The notes beneath the pieces are model-generated. The model searched no databases and was not told the origin of the DNA. It worked only from the letters and a program-made list of their open reading frames with translations. A DNA stretch of 64,000 nucleotides. Source: Centrapalus pauciflorus (lineage: Eukaryota > Streptophyta > Magnoliopsida > Asterales > Asteraceae). Below, in pieces: positions 48,008 through 58,807 of the stretch. Location: positions 91,001-155,000 of the forward strand of contig JAANYP010004398.1 in assembly GCA_020465985.1 (NCBI GenBank). Reading direction: 5' to 3'. Position numbers and translations under genes: made by a program. Within the stretch, counting starts at the first letter, position 1. Every line of letters starts with the position of its first letter.

Positions 48008-48256
48008 AGGGGTGGGTTCAATGGAAAACTACTATCCACCGGAAAACTATGGAAACCTACGCATACCGTCCGATTTGGTGCATTTCATGAAAAACGCGGT
48101 GGCATGATCGTGAATAAGGTGATGCATCACGCGGGAAATTTGATGCATCACGCAGGATTTTGATGCATCACGCTAGGAAATTGATGCATTTGTGGAGGTG
48201 GAGTGCGGTTTTCACAAGTTTTCCGGTGCATGGTGGTTTTCCATTGAACCCCCCCT
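48008..48256. mobile_element. Small TIR element bounded by (TA)n
   Basis: 249 bp. The left end AGGGGTGGGTTCAATGGAAA and the right end (reverse complement AGGGGGGGTTCAATGGAAAA) are inverted for over 35 bp, including CACCGGAAAACT. The interior repeats GATGCATCACGC three times with a fourth partial copy. TA-rich DNA lies on both sides. Confidence 0.7.
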
Positions 48257-48316
48257 CTCTCTCAATACATACATATATATATGTATGTATATATATATAT
48301 ACATGTATGTAGATTT

Positions 48317-48744
48317 GGGTTCAAATGAGTACCACTAGTTTTGCGGAGTACCGAAGGTACCTCGTTTAAAATCTTTTTCTTTGAAAATTTTTTTCATAAT
48401 CAAGTTTAAATTAATAATACAAGACTATTTGCAAAAAATCACACCTAAACACACACTAAAACTATGTGAAACGTGTGTGTTCACATGAACCGTACAACTA
48501 AGCATGCTCACATTAATTTTTTCACGTTCACATGACTTTTAAGATGATAGAAAGTGTAAATGTATATAATCTTTACGAATAGCCTTATATTATTTGTATC
48601 TAAATAAATATGAAAAAAAATAAAAAAATAAAATAAATTTCGGAGCAAGTGCACATCTGAAACTCGTGTGTTCACAAGACTCGTGTGTTCACAAGTAGTC
48701 AGGTACTCACGGTACTCTGCATTTTTTAGGTACTCACACAAACC
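48317..48744. mobile_element. TIR element bounded by (TA)n, related to 2287-2660
   Basis: Left end GGGTTCAAATGAGTACC; the right end reverse complement reads GGTTTGTGTGAGTACC. Inner words GAGTACCG and TGTGTTCACA occur in both arms. It shares the GAGTACC ends and GTGAACACAC-type interior with the element at 2287-2660. Confidence 0.6.
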
Positions 48745-48754
48745 ATTGTCTATG

Positions 48755-48761
<7 letters not shown>

Positions 48762-48826
<65 letters not shown>
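48762..48826. repeat. (TA)n microsatellite
   Basis: Lies between the TIR element and the CACTA element start at 48831. Confidence 0.93.
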
Positions 48827-48828
<2 letters not shown>

Positions 48829-49146
48829 TGCACTACAAGAAAAGAGGTCAATAGCGGCGACACCCTTTAGCCGCGACATGGGGCATTAGCAGCGACATCT
48901 AAAAAAACGGACAAAAGTCGCCGCTAAAGGCTTTAGCAGCGACAAACTGTCGCCGCTAATACCCAAAAAAAAGGCGCCTCATTCTGCCGCTTTCTTTTCA
49001 CCTTTCTTCACTTCATCTCTTCACTTTCACCTACCCAGCCACTTCTCCTTTCTCTCCTGCGATTTTCTCCCCTGCTTGCCGCCGGTTACCATTTTTGAGG
49101 TAATGTTTGTATTTTGTGTCTTTTTTTTGAGGTAATCTTTTTTTGA

Positions 49147-49148
<2 letters not shown>

Positions 49149-49210
<62 letters not shown>
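49149..49210. repeat. (TA)n microsatellite in CACTA element
   Basis: About 31 TA units upstream of the transposase-like exon. Confidence 0.93.
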
Positions 49211-49212
<2 letters not shown>

Positions 49213-49230
49213 CAAATTTTAATGTTAAAC

Positions 49231-50769
49231 AGAGTGTGAGTCGTATCCAAGCATTTTATGATGCGCATATCAATAAGAATGGGCTATTTGATGACCCAAT
49301 GGTCGAGGCACAATATGTAAGTGATTATGCTTAAACTTAAAAATATATTGATGCTTAATGTTTAAATGTATACTAATCTATTTAATTATCTTTGTAAAAT
49401 ACAGCATGCTTTGATACGTGAGTTCTCGGAACAATACGAACGATCATCCTCGTCGAACAATCCAACCCAATTAGATGAGGTATCGGTTTTTGAGAAGGTA
49501 TTAGGTTCCAGACGGGGACACATAAAAGGAGTCGGTCATAAACCTTCCGGAACGGCGACATCAAGTGCATACTTACCCCGGGCAGACCTCACGTCCATCA
49601 CAGGTAAATAATCTGACAAACTTATAATTGTAACGAGTCATATATAGTTGTAAGGGGTCTTGATGAGTTAGTATGAGACATGTATACTTATAATTGATGA
49701 TGATGGGTTGATATTAGTTATATCTACTTCTTACATGCCATGATTAGTATGTATAACTCGGTATTTGCTAAAAGTAATTGTAACGGGTCTTGATTAGTTA
49801 GTATGAGACATCTATACTTATAATTTATGATGATGGGTTGGTATTAGTTATATATACTTCTTAAACGCCATTATGGTTATGTATAAGTCGGTATTTGTTA
49901 AAAATAGTTGTAACGGGTTTTGATAAGTTAGTATGAGACATATATACTTATAATTGATGATGATGGGTTGTTTTAGTTATATCTACTTCTTACACGCCAA
50001 TATGGTTATGTACAAGTTGGTATTTGCTAAAAACAGTTGTAACGGGTCTTGATAAGTTAGTATGAGGCATATATACTTGTAATTGATGATAATGAGTTGG
50101 TATTAATTATATCTAGTTCTTACACGCCATGATGAGTATGTATAACTCGTTATTTGCTAAAAGTACTTGTAACGGGTCTTGATGAGTTAATATAAGACAT
50201 ATATACTTATAATTGGTGATGATGGGTTGTTTTAGTTATATCTACTTCTTATACGCCAATATGGTTATGTATAAGTTGGTATTTGCTAAAAATAGTTGTA
50301 ACGGGTCTTGATAAGTTAGTATGAGACATATATACTTGTAATTGATGATGATGGGTTGGTATTAGTTATATGTAGTTCTTATACGCCATGATGAGTATGT
50401 ATAACTCGGTATTTGCTATAAATAGTTGTAACGAGTTTTGATAAGTTAGTATAAGATATGTATATTTGTAATTGATGATGATGAGTCGGTATTAGTTATA
50501 TCTACTTGCTACACGTCATTATGGTCATGTATAAGTCGGTATTAGTTTGATAAGTTAGTATAAGATATGTATATTTGTAATTGTTACAAGCCATGATTGG
50601 TATAAGTTTACTAATGTAAATATATTTTTTGTAGCCGGAAAATTTCGATGCTGTCTATAACAACCCTCAATTTAAAGATGCGATGATGGAACTCTATCGA
50701 AAGTTCAGTACTCAAAATGATAACGACGAGCATGATGAAGACGACAACAACGACGAAGATGATGATTAG
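49231..50769 (+). pseudogene. Plant transposase (Ptta/En/Spm, transposase_24-like) remnant
   Basis: Three exon-like blocks. The first (about 49231-49316) reads AFYDAHINKNGLFDDPMVEA. The second (49405-49603) reads ALIREFSEQYE and FEKVLGSRRGHIKGVGHKPS. The last (50635-50769) reads NPQFKDAMMELYRKF followed by an acidic DEDDNNDEDDD tail and TAG. The VLG-R-G-I-GVG block is typical of the transposase_24 family found in CACTA elements. Splice sites exist (GTAAGT after 49316, CAG before 49405), but the second and last blocks are not in matching phase, so an exon is missing or the gene is dead. The intron before the last block is the 130-bp array. Confidence 0.65.
49651..50620 (+). repeat. Tandem array, 129-130-bp unit, about 7.5 copies
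   Basis: Unit starts TAACGGGTCTTGAT at 49651, 49781, 49911, 50040, 50170, 50299 and 50429, with a truncated eighth near 50545. Spacing is 129 or 130 bp throughout. Each unit contains GTTAGTATGAGACAT, TTGATGATGATGGGTTG and GTATTTGCTAAAA with a few changes. It lies in an intron-like gap of the CACTA transposase remnant. Confidence 0.93.
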
Positions 50770-50825
50770 ATTATTAGTGTTTTAGCTAATTATGTAACAA
50801 ACGTTTTTGTAACGTACGTTGTTTG

Positions 50826-50827
<2 letters not shown>

Positions 50828-50922
<95 letters not shown>

Positions 50923-50937
50923 ATATATATATATATT
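50828..50937. repeat. (TA)n microsatellite in CACTA element
   Basis: About 50 TA units with one CTA interruption. Confidence 0.93.
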
Positions 50938-51258
50938 ATGAATTTATTAGTACGTATTGTATATATTTATATAATATAGCAGGTTACAAATATAAATAGC
51001 AGGTTTATAATTAATTATTAAAAATTATTTAAAAAAAAATATGTATTAGCAACGACACTATTAGCAGCGACAACGAGCAATAGCAGCGACAAGCTTTAGC
51101 AGCGACACTAGTAGCAGCGACACTGGACTTTTAGTGTTAAAGCAATAGCAGCGACTTTTTAGTAGCGACATGTCGCCGCTAAAGGAATTAGCAGCGACAA
51201 GTACAGGCATTAGCAGCGACTTATGTCGCCGCTAAAACCCTATTTTCTTGTAGTGGTG

Positions 51259-53560
51259 GGCATTGTATATGTGTGCAGAGGTTGACCCCGACACATAGTG
51301 TCAGGGTAGTGTGGAATTGGGTTGTGTGTGGACGGTGAGCAAACATAGGTTGACATGAGCATAGTAGTGCATATTTAAAAGATAACAAAACATGTATGTA
51401 GTATATATATGAGGTGTGTTGTGTGACCAAGTAATATAGCATCTTTTATATATGTTTATGGGTTGTGTGCATGGTAGATAGCATGCATATGTGTGTCTTT
51501 ATCCACCACCAACAAAATTAACATCTGTGTATGTCATGAGCACCGAAACAACATCCCTTGGTGATGTGTGGGTTGTCAAGACCCACGAAGTCTCGGGTTG
51601 GCTATGAAGATAGTAATAAAGGTTAATTCACGTGTCTCGGCCCTTGACTTGGTTCTTTTTGGATTCCAAGAATTTGACGTGGGATGCGTGGTTGTATGCA
51701 TAAGACCACGAGACTAAATTTCAGGGTATACATCATTCTAAATTTAATGCGATCACAAGTATAGGACTAAGCACATAGATATGTGTTTAGATATAAAATA
51801 AAGCCTAAGATTTATAGACATTGAATTGTAATTATGAAACATGATTTCTAAGTTCGAGACTTGAGATTTTAAGTATATGGACCTTGATTTATTGACACTT
51901 TAATAATATGACACATAATTAATAAGATCATATAAACATGATAAGACACCATACAATCAGGTAAACAACAACAGAACATTGAGTTGAATACTCAGACGAT
52001 TATAAAGACTTATAAATAGAAAATATGACAGGAATAACAAGTCGAACTACAAATTGAGCTAAAAGACGTATAAAAGAGCCTAAGTGAAGGTTGAGCTAGT
52101 AGCAATCTATCTATCAGGATGATATAAGTTAGATAGTGATTAAACCCCACTATAGATCATGAATAACAGAGCCAGAACCAAAAAGCATAATAAAGCTAAA
52201 CAGACCCAAGAAGCATAATTAACCATTAATTGTAAGTTACTGCAAATTATGTGAATTGAGACTTAGGGTGCATATTCTGACTTTCTTTGACCTTTTAATC
52301 TTATTGAGCGTTATGATGTATTGTCTTATCGTATTTACTATGATTATTGAACATGAGCATTATTTCTTCTATCTTCTAACTTGAACAGTCCGTCAATTGT
52401 TAAGCTTAGCACCAACATTATTGCTTAGTGTTATGTTAATGCTAAGCTTATGATGTACTGATTTATATGATGAAAGCACAAAGAGTAGTTGCATTCTAAT
52501 AATACTATGCTCTAATAATACTCATACAACAATTACTGGTAGCTAGCCCAGTAAGTGGAGAGCCCCACATAATGATGTGTTTGTATGGTGTTATCATCAT
52601 CCTGAGTTCCTATATATACTTTTCTAAAGTCTCAAAAGCGATAACAATTTATAACTTCGAATAGGTGTCCCTTCGAGTATTGAGTTAGGCATGAGCCTAG
52701 TGCAGTGCATAAGCAATAGGGCCCGCGTTCATGTTTTCATGTTAAAGTGTAAAACTCTACATACTCACTAAGCAATTACGCTTATCTATTGTTTTGACAA
52801 AGGATTGGTTGGGCCTAGTTCCTTGGTGAGCTTGAAGGTGCACAAATCCTAATCACAACCCCCTTTGGTACTTGACTCGTGATTAGAGCTTTGAGTTGCT
52901 AGGATAGCTGTATTGCTGCACTCCGATGTAATAGAATAGAACTTGTACCCTTCTTAATTTTAATTCTGACTTTAATTGTACTAACTTTATTTCTGTCGTG
53001 TTATTTATTGTTAGTTTCTTGATTTAAATTGCATTGTAATCGGGACCTAGTCTTAAGACGTCTGAGAAATTTGGGTTTTACATTTGGAGAAACGCCAAAC
53101 TATGAGCAATGTTCGGTGTACCACATTTGTTGGTTCATTAGAGGTTGCTCGAAGTGTGGAACATATTTTACTTGTGTCTTGGCACGTAATGGGTTCGTGT
53201 TCTGTGAATCCAACTCAATCATCACCATGAAAAACTCAACGAGAAGTTAATTATTTTTGTTCTCCAAGATCATCTCAATATTCTTTACGCTAACCATCTA
53301 CTTCGTCGAGAAAGGAAATGACATTTTCTATCAATTATGCGTCGCAGGACTGCCGTCGATGCCGCAAAACTCACTTTGGAGAATGCAAACTGCTATAATG
53401 TGTGGAAACCCTTCAGGGTGTATTGCATTCAACTCACAGAATATAAAGAATACATATTTACATAAGAGACCCCTACACTATACATCAATCATTATTTAAC
53501 ACAAACCTCAAGATATCTATTGTTACTTCTGCGTATAGAAAGAACATCACACATATATTT
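51259..53560. other. Repeat-like DNA without recognised genes
   Basis: Probably LTR-derived: promoter-like TATATATACTTTTC at about 52612 and low-complexity AT sequence. The open frames at 53029-53250 and 53257-53499 match nothing I recognise. Confidence 0.3.
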
Positions 53561-53564
53561 GTCC

Positions 53565-54153
53565 AAAGAAAGCTGAGGTCTGCTTTAATTGTGGCAATCT
53601 TGGGCATTACACTAGGGAATGTCGCAGGCCGCCTCGATCTCAATCAAAACCATAATTATCTGCAATATCTTTTGCGGCATCAACTGCATGTAGGGGACAT
53701 GCCCTGAGGGCACAAGCTCGGGCATTTCTAATCACTGTCGAGGAGGCAAAGAATGACCCTGAGGTAGTCACTGGTATGTTCTCATCAGTAATGTCCATCC
53801 CTGGAGCAAACTGATCATTTGTTTCCACATCGTTTGCACAACAATCACAACAATTTGCAATTCCTACTTCTACACTATAATTTGTACTTGACATAAGGTG
53901 TTTAAGAATTGAAGTGTTCAATTTGGATTTTATCCCAATGGAGTTTGGGGAATTTGATGTGATTGTGGGAATGGACTACCTTGTCCAAAATGGAGCACAA
54001 ATAGTTTGCAAGAAAAAAATGATAAGAATTAGTACTCCGAAAGGTCAAAAAATATGCATTTATGGGGAAAGACAAAAAGGCGGCCTATGCCTTATATCTA
54101 TTGCCAAATCCCGAAAGCATGTCTCTAAGGTTTGTTCTGCCACATCCCAGTAA
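53565..54153 (+). pseudogene. Ty3/gypsy gag zinc knuckle and protease-end relic
   Basis: The plus strand reads a zinc knuckle CFNCGNLGHYTREC near 53588, then a stop. Further on, after frame changes, comes FIPMEFGEFDVIVGMDYLVQNGAQI (53914-54000 region) and CLISIAKSRKHVSK. The DVIVGMDWL-type block marks the C-terminal part of a gypsy retropepsin; the catalytic DSG block between is not intact. No reverse transcriptase follows. Confidence 0.65.
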
Positions 54154-54609
54154 CAAATACAACAACAATCAGCAACTAAGATAAATTTCATAAATGTTCA
54201 GGAGTAGTTAAAGACAAATTAAGAATATATTTACAAATGGGTACATTAGCTAGTCTAAGTCATCTACATCATCTCAATCTTGACTATCCAAAATCCCAGT
54301 GTTTTTAACTTGCGTAATGAATACCACTAAATCTGTGCTACAAATATATCTGACTTATTAACTGAATCTATCATGTTAGTACATGTCCCTTAAAATGAAA
54401 GCAGCATCTGTAAGCTACGCTTAGTAAGAATATAGATTTATATGATCACACGCACATATGATCACTCGTGAGTTCAATAATAAACTTGTCTTCTTTTTTG
54501 AGTTAATCATCTTATATTCTCAATATATGTCTTGTTCAAATTTTAGTAACACGAAGTTAATATTTTCTGATGATTTGTCAAGCCCCTTGATTACGTAATA
54601 CCATTAAAA

Positions 54610-54990
54610 CATCGCTACTAGTTACTTGTGAACTAGTAGGAGAATCGATGTAACATATTTTGGGTTATTATAGACTCTTGTTTAGGCATAAGCATCGCTA
54701 CAAGGTGAGTTAAGCAAGTTGGAAATAAAGATCATTCAAGAGCATTGCTACAACTTTTAGATTAAGTCTGTTGGAGATAAACACAAGCACAACATTTTAG
54801 ATCATAGCAACACTACATACTCCACCCAAAGTACGTAGGAGATTAACAATGGGTGTAAGCATCGCTACTAACTTATATTAAATTAGTAGGAGATATTCAC
54901 ATTCAAGTATCGCAACTAAATCAGTTCATCTTGTAGGAGGATATACCAAGTTATGGATCACTACCAACTATAATTGAGTTTGTTGGAGAT
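54610..54990 (+). repeat. Array of seven short hairpin-like repeats
   Basis: Seven imperfect units, each starting with a variant of CATCGCTAC and ending with a variant of TAGGAGATA, 50-80 bp apart. Stems: CTACTAGTT/AACTAGTAG (54615-54623 with 54631-54639, perfect); CTACATACT/AGTACGTAG (54813-54821 with 54830-54838, one mismatch); CTACTAA/TTAGTAG (54865-54871 with 54883-54889, perfect); CCAAC/GTTGG (54964-54968 with 54982-54986). The units near 54697, 54747 and 54911 pair weakly. Arm sequences differ between units while pairing is kept. Confidence 0.6.
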
Positions 54991-54999
54991 AATACCATA

Positions 55000-56280
55000 T
55001 GTTCCTATGTCTATCATTATTGTATCAATTCATGACTAAGCATCTGATTATAATTGCTAAACAATTACAATAGAATCAAAATGATATTGAACAAGTCATC
55101 ATATCAATAACATGTATGTAATACAATAAATCTATAACTCACTGTGCTTTAAGGATTTGGGGTGTAGTTGCTTCATCCTTTATTATTGTCTTCCTGAAAT
55201 TACTCTAAATGTTCTGTTTTTTATGTAACATCCTCAAATTTAATACAAGAATTAAACTACTAATTATATACTCAACTAATGAATCGAGTGAATTATTTAT
55301 GTTAATCAATATGTAAAGATTTAAAATTTTTATTATCTGAGAGAATATATGTTAATGTAGAATTATAAACTTATAAAAAAGTAAACTAGACTGATATATC
55401 TATAATTGAGTCCGGTTAATTCATACTTTGCTATAATATCCTCCAATTTAAAATATTAGTTATAATGAATTAAACACCCAAATGAATTTTATCTTTATGT
55501 TGGGTTACGAATAAAATTAAAGAATTGGTCACAAGCTTTTACCACTTGTGCATTACACTCAAAGCCTTGTAAATTGAATAAGAAATTGGGTCATTATGGA
55601 GATGTTAAATTTTATGCCCAAACCAACCACCCTGGATTCTATTAACTGTGGTTTAGCCCCTTTTTATTTGTGTTTCGGATGCTATTTGCTGTTAGAAAAA
55701 GTATCTCAGATGCTATTTTCTTTGCAAACTGAGTTGTGTTTGTAACAACTTATTTTACACATATGAACCATGATCTCAAGGCAACACTTGAGAAGGGTAA
55801 ACTCATCAATTTATCTTCCTTAGCAATGCCAATTCTTACTTACTGCGTACCTTGAAAACCATTTGTTACGAAAATGATATGATGCAAGCAAATGGACACA
55901 ATCTTGACTTATATTTATGTCAGGTGATTATTTAGGCTTGTGTTTGTCAGCTTACATACATTTTCAAGGTACATAAGTTAAACTTTAAAAATCTTATAAT
56001 TATACACCTCGAACATTGAGTCACTCAATAGTATTTCTTGCTTGGGTGTTTTATTTCCTTTGCTAATTTTACTTCTACGTATAAAAAATGTTGGTCAAAT
56101 TTTAATTGATTTTGTGGTTTGTACAAGGCGTTGCCTATAACTGTTGTCATTCTCCTTTTATATCCCCTTATTGTTGCTGCTGACTTATTTTCTTGTCACT
56201 TAGCCTTCATGCTCATTGGGCCACTGGATAGGGAGTACTACTTATTTTGATATATGCCTCAGATCCACTTCACTAGATGC
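55000..56280. other. AT-rich stretch, possible LTR debris
   Basis: Contains TGTAACATCCTCAAATT at about 55225, which resembles gypsy LTR termini. No gene recognised. Confidence 0.3.
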
Positions 56281-56285
56281 AAGAA

Positions 56286-57378
56286 ATTAAAAGTTGATAG
56301 AAATCTTCGATCCCAGGTTCATCAATACTCGCTTGGCATAAGGATCATCACATTCAGATGCAGAGGATTTGTTGAATTCATCTTGCATACTTCTGTGATT
56401 CTTCATTGCTCTCGGTAAAACAGAAAGGAAAAAACAAAACACAAATGTTTACTTAACTAAAATCTATTAATTATGAAATCACACACTTAATTATTGTTAC
56501 GATTACACATATATATAGAATCCTAAAATGTGTCAACAGACACAATCCTTCTAAACGTCGCAACTGTCTATACACTTACAAAGATTGTAACTACTAACCG
56601 GATATTATCCATAATACAGGTAATTTAATTAACATATTTACAATATTAATACAACTTAATAATACTTATAAGTTTTTATAACATTTAATTCCAACATTCT
56701 CCTCCTTATTAGTTATAAAACTTTCAGCATAGCTTCTTCAAATGACAACATACTCAGCATCCTCCTTTTCTTTGTCTTCAAAAACAACATCGTTGCTTGT
56801 CTTCTTTGCATTCTCTTCCACCTCCATGTCTGTTCCATAATGATCAGCATGGCCAATTGCTGCATCATCTTGTTGCTTCTTCTCAGCAACACTTTCTTGC
56901 CAAAACTTGGCTTTCTTTGTGAACAAGTAGTAACATTGAGGCAAATAGAGATAGTCTTCAAAAATCTTCATCAAACCCGGTGCATAGTATCAGGGAAGGC
57001 CCAAACCATTGACTAACCCTCTCCATTTCTCTTCACATGTGACTTTCTCATAGCCACCATGACTTGTAACAATCTTGTACAAGTCTAACAAGCAAACTTG
57101 TACTCCAAATAAATTCAAAGGAACTTGAGGTGCAGTGTTGTTATAGGTCTTATGATACCAACTTACAATCCTTTCAAATGCTTTTTTGAAAGCTTCTTTG
57201 TTTCTCATAACAACTTCATCATTATTTACCAAATCTAGGAACTTGAAAAATTCATTTATGTTTTCAACTTTCAGAGCCAATCTTTTAGTTCCTGATTTGA
57301 TAAACAAGTTTTCTGAGAAGTTTCAAAAACAAGTGATTTGTCAATCTCTTCAAAATAGTTAGCAAGGAAACTATCTTG
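56286..57378 (-). pseudogene. ARID-domain protein gene relic
   Basis: The minus strand at 56990-57307 encodes an AT-rich interaction domain: EFFKFLDLVNNDEVVMRN, then VPLNLFGVQVCLLDLYKIVT and SHGGYEKVTCEEKWRGL, the VPL..LY..V..GGYE-V pattern of ARID DNA-binding folds. After a stop near 56985 the frame 56738-56974 continues YLYLPQCYYLFTKKAKFW and an acidic tail. A likely last exon at about 56286-56410 ends DDPYAKRVLMNLGSKI. Upstream, LANYFEEIDKSLVFET runs to the Copia LTR at 57379, which truncates the gene. Related to plant ARID proteins, but no HMG box or zinc finger is visible. Probably dead. Confidence 0.6.
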
Positions 57379-57626
57379 TGTTGGGATTCTTACACTCAAA
57401 TACACAGGATTTACTTACAAATATGAACTTTATTTAACAATCTTTATGAAATCACACTTACAAATGATTACATTGGACCTATATATAATAATCTAAATGG
57501 TGCGTTGTAAAGAATTTCAGTAAGTCGAACTTGATTTGTTTCATTCATGGAGAAGAAAGGATACAGCCAATCAATAAATAGAAAAAACCTAGCTAGAAAA
57601 GAGGACTAAACTAGGAAACTCTAACA
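57379..57626 (-). repeat. 3' LTR of the truncated Copia element
   Basis: 248 bp, TGTTGGGATTC...CTCTAACA on the plus strand. The partner LTR is absent. Confidence 0.7.
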
Positions 57627-57663
57627 AGCGAATAAAACAGAATATATGGTAAATATATATCCT

Positions 57664-58716
57664 TTACTCCCCCTTAAGATGAGCATGGAGATTTCGAATG
57701 TTCATCTTAACGAGAAGAGAGTGTAGTTTGTCTGAACCTAGTGGCTTGGTAAGAAGATCTGCGAGCTGATGATGAGTGTGAATCCAAGTCGGAGCTATCT
57801 CTTTGGACTCCACTCTTTCACGAACAAAAAAACAGTCCATCTCCACGTGTTTAGTTCTTTCATGAAATACAGGATTGTGAGCGATGTGTTTGGCGGATTG
57901 ATTGTCACAAAAGAGTGGAGTGGCTTCTTGAACTGGAGCTCCAAGTTCTGTCAACAACCAACGAACCCATAAAGTTTCGCTTACGGTGGTGGCCATTGCC
58001 CGATATTCTGCCTCAGCCGAGGACCGGGACACAACTGATTGCTTCTTTGACTTCCACGAAATAGGAGCGCCACCGAAAAGCAACAAGTAACCTGTTCTTG
58101 AACGTCGAGAGTAGGGGCAACCAAGCCAGTCAGAATCACTGTAAGCCACTAAATCCAATGACCCTTCTCGGGGTAAAAGAATTCCTTGACCCAAGGTTGT
58201 TTTGAGATATCGCAAAACGCGCATAGCTGCATGCCAATGGCTAGTTCTGGGGTCTGAAACAAATTGACTCAGAACATTTACTGAGTAAGTGATGTCCGGA
58301 CGTGTCGCTTGAAGATATAGTAAACGACCTACAAGACGACGATACATGCTAGGGTCAACACATTCTTCCTTGTCTCCTTTATCGAGTTTGAGGTTCTGTT
58401 CCATAGGAAATTTGCATGGTTTGCAGCCAAGCATGCCTGCATCCTCTAAAATATCTAAGGTGTACTTTCGTTGGCTCAAAACTAAACCTTCCGTGGTGCG
58501 TGACACCTCGATGCCCAAGAAATATGTTAGGCTACCAAGGTCTTTGATTGTGAATCTAGAATCGAGGTCCGATTTGGTGCTTTCAATCTTTGTTGCGTCA
58601 TTGCCAACAATAATGACGTCGTCGACGTAGATGAGAGCCGCAACAAAACTCGTCTTGGTTTTGTAAACAAATAAGGAGTAATCTGCATGCGATGGTTTGA
58701 AGCCCATGTCACGCAA
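57664..58716 (-). CDS. Copia reverse transcriptase end and RNase H, open frame
   Basis: 350 uninterrupted codons. The reverse transcriptase catalytic motif YVDD is at residues 30-33 and SLTYFLGIEV follows. RNase H carries AYSDSDW (Asp), SRSSAEAEYRAM (Glu) and LFCDNQSA (Asp), then the ADLLTKPL signature near the end. Upstream of the ATG, RT sequence continues with a frameshift (VCKLKKSLYGLKQA region, 58740-58800) to the plastid junction. The clean frame implies recent activity of the element, but it cannot move now, since half of it is gone. Confidence 0.9.
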   Translation of the reverse strand: MRDMGFKPSHADYSLFVYKTKTSFVAALIYVDDVIIVGNDATKIESTKSDLDSRFTIKDLGSLTYFLGIEVSRTTEGLVLSQRKYTLDILEDAGMLGCKPCKFPMEQNLKLDKGDKEECVDPSMYRRLVGRLLYLQATRPDITYSVNVLSQFVSDPRTSHWHAAMRVLRYLKTTLGQGILLPREGSLDLVAYSDSDWLGCPYSRRSRTGYLLLFGGAPISWKSKKQSVVSRSSAEAEYRAMATTVSETLWVRWLLTELGAPVQEATPLFCDNQSAKHIAHNPVFHERTKHVEMDCFFVRERVESKEIAPTWIHTHHQLADLLTKPLGSDKLHSLLVKMNIRNLHAHLKGE

Positions 58717-58807
58717 AGCGGCTGTGAATTTGTGATACTCGACTAGCTTGTTTCAAGCCATACAAAGACTTCTTGAGTTTGCACACCCGGTTGTCACCTT
58801 TCTTTCC

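Larger units (their letters stand above)
48831..51255 (+). mobile_element. Non-autonomous CACTA (En/Spm) transposon
   Basis: 2425 bp. Terminal inverted repeats CACTACAAGAAAA (48831) and TTTTCTTGTAGTG (end 51255), with perfect 3-bp duplications GTG (48828-48830 and 51256-51258). Subterminal zones carry about 17 copies of TTAGCRGCGAC or its complement GTCGCCGCTAA, the expected transposase-binding repeats: six at the left, eleven at the right. It holds a transposase remnant and a 130-bp tandem array. The CACTA catalytic protein is missing. Confidence 0.93.
57379..58807 (-). mobile_element. Ty1/Copia element, 3' part, truncated by plastid DNA
   Basis: From right to left: the end of reverse transcriptase, complete RNase H, a purine tract (AAGGGGGAGTA, minus strand, about 57666-57676) and an LTR at 57379-57626. 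Gag, protease and integrase are missing: the element stops in reverse transcriptase at about 58807, where plastid rpl2 begins. Its LTR inserted in the ARID gene relic. Confidence 0.88.

Noticed and set aside
49651..50620. Regular 130-bp repeats considered as a CRISPR-like array
   Set aside because: Repeat units are contiguous with no unique spacers, lie in a plant CACTA element, and have no associated genes.
53029..53499. Two adjacent plus-strand frames as a possible small host gene
   Set aside because: No recognisable motif, no splice structure and location in repeat-like DNA.
57769..57972. Plus-strand frames opposite the Copia RNase H
   Set aside because: Shadows of the 350-codon minus-strand frame, which carries all catalytic motifs.
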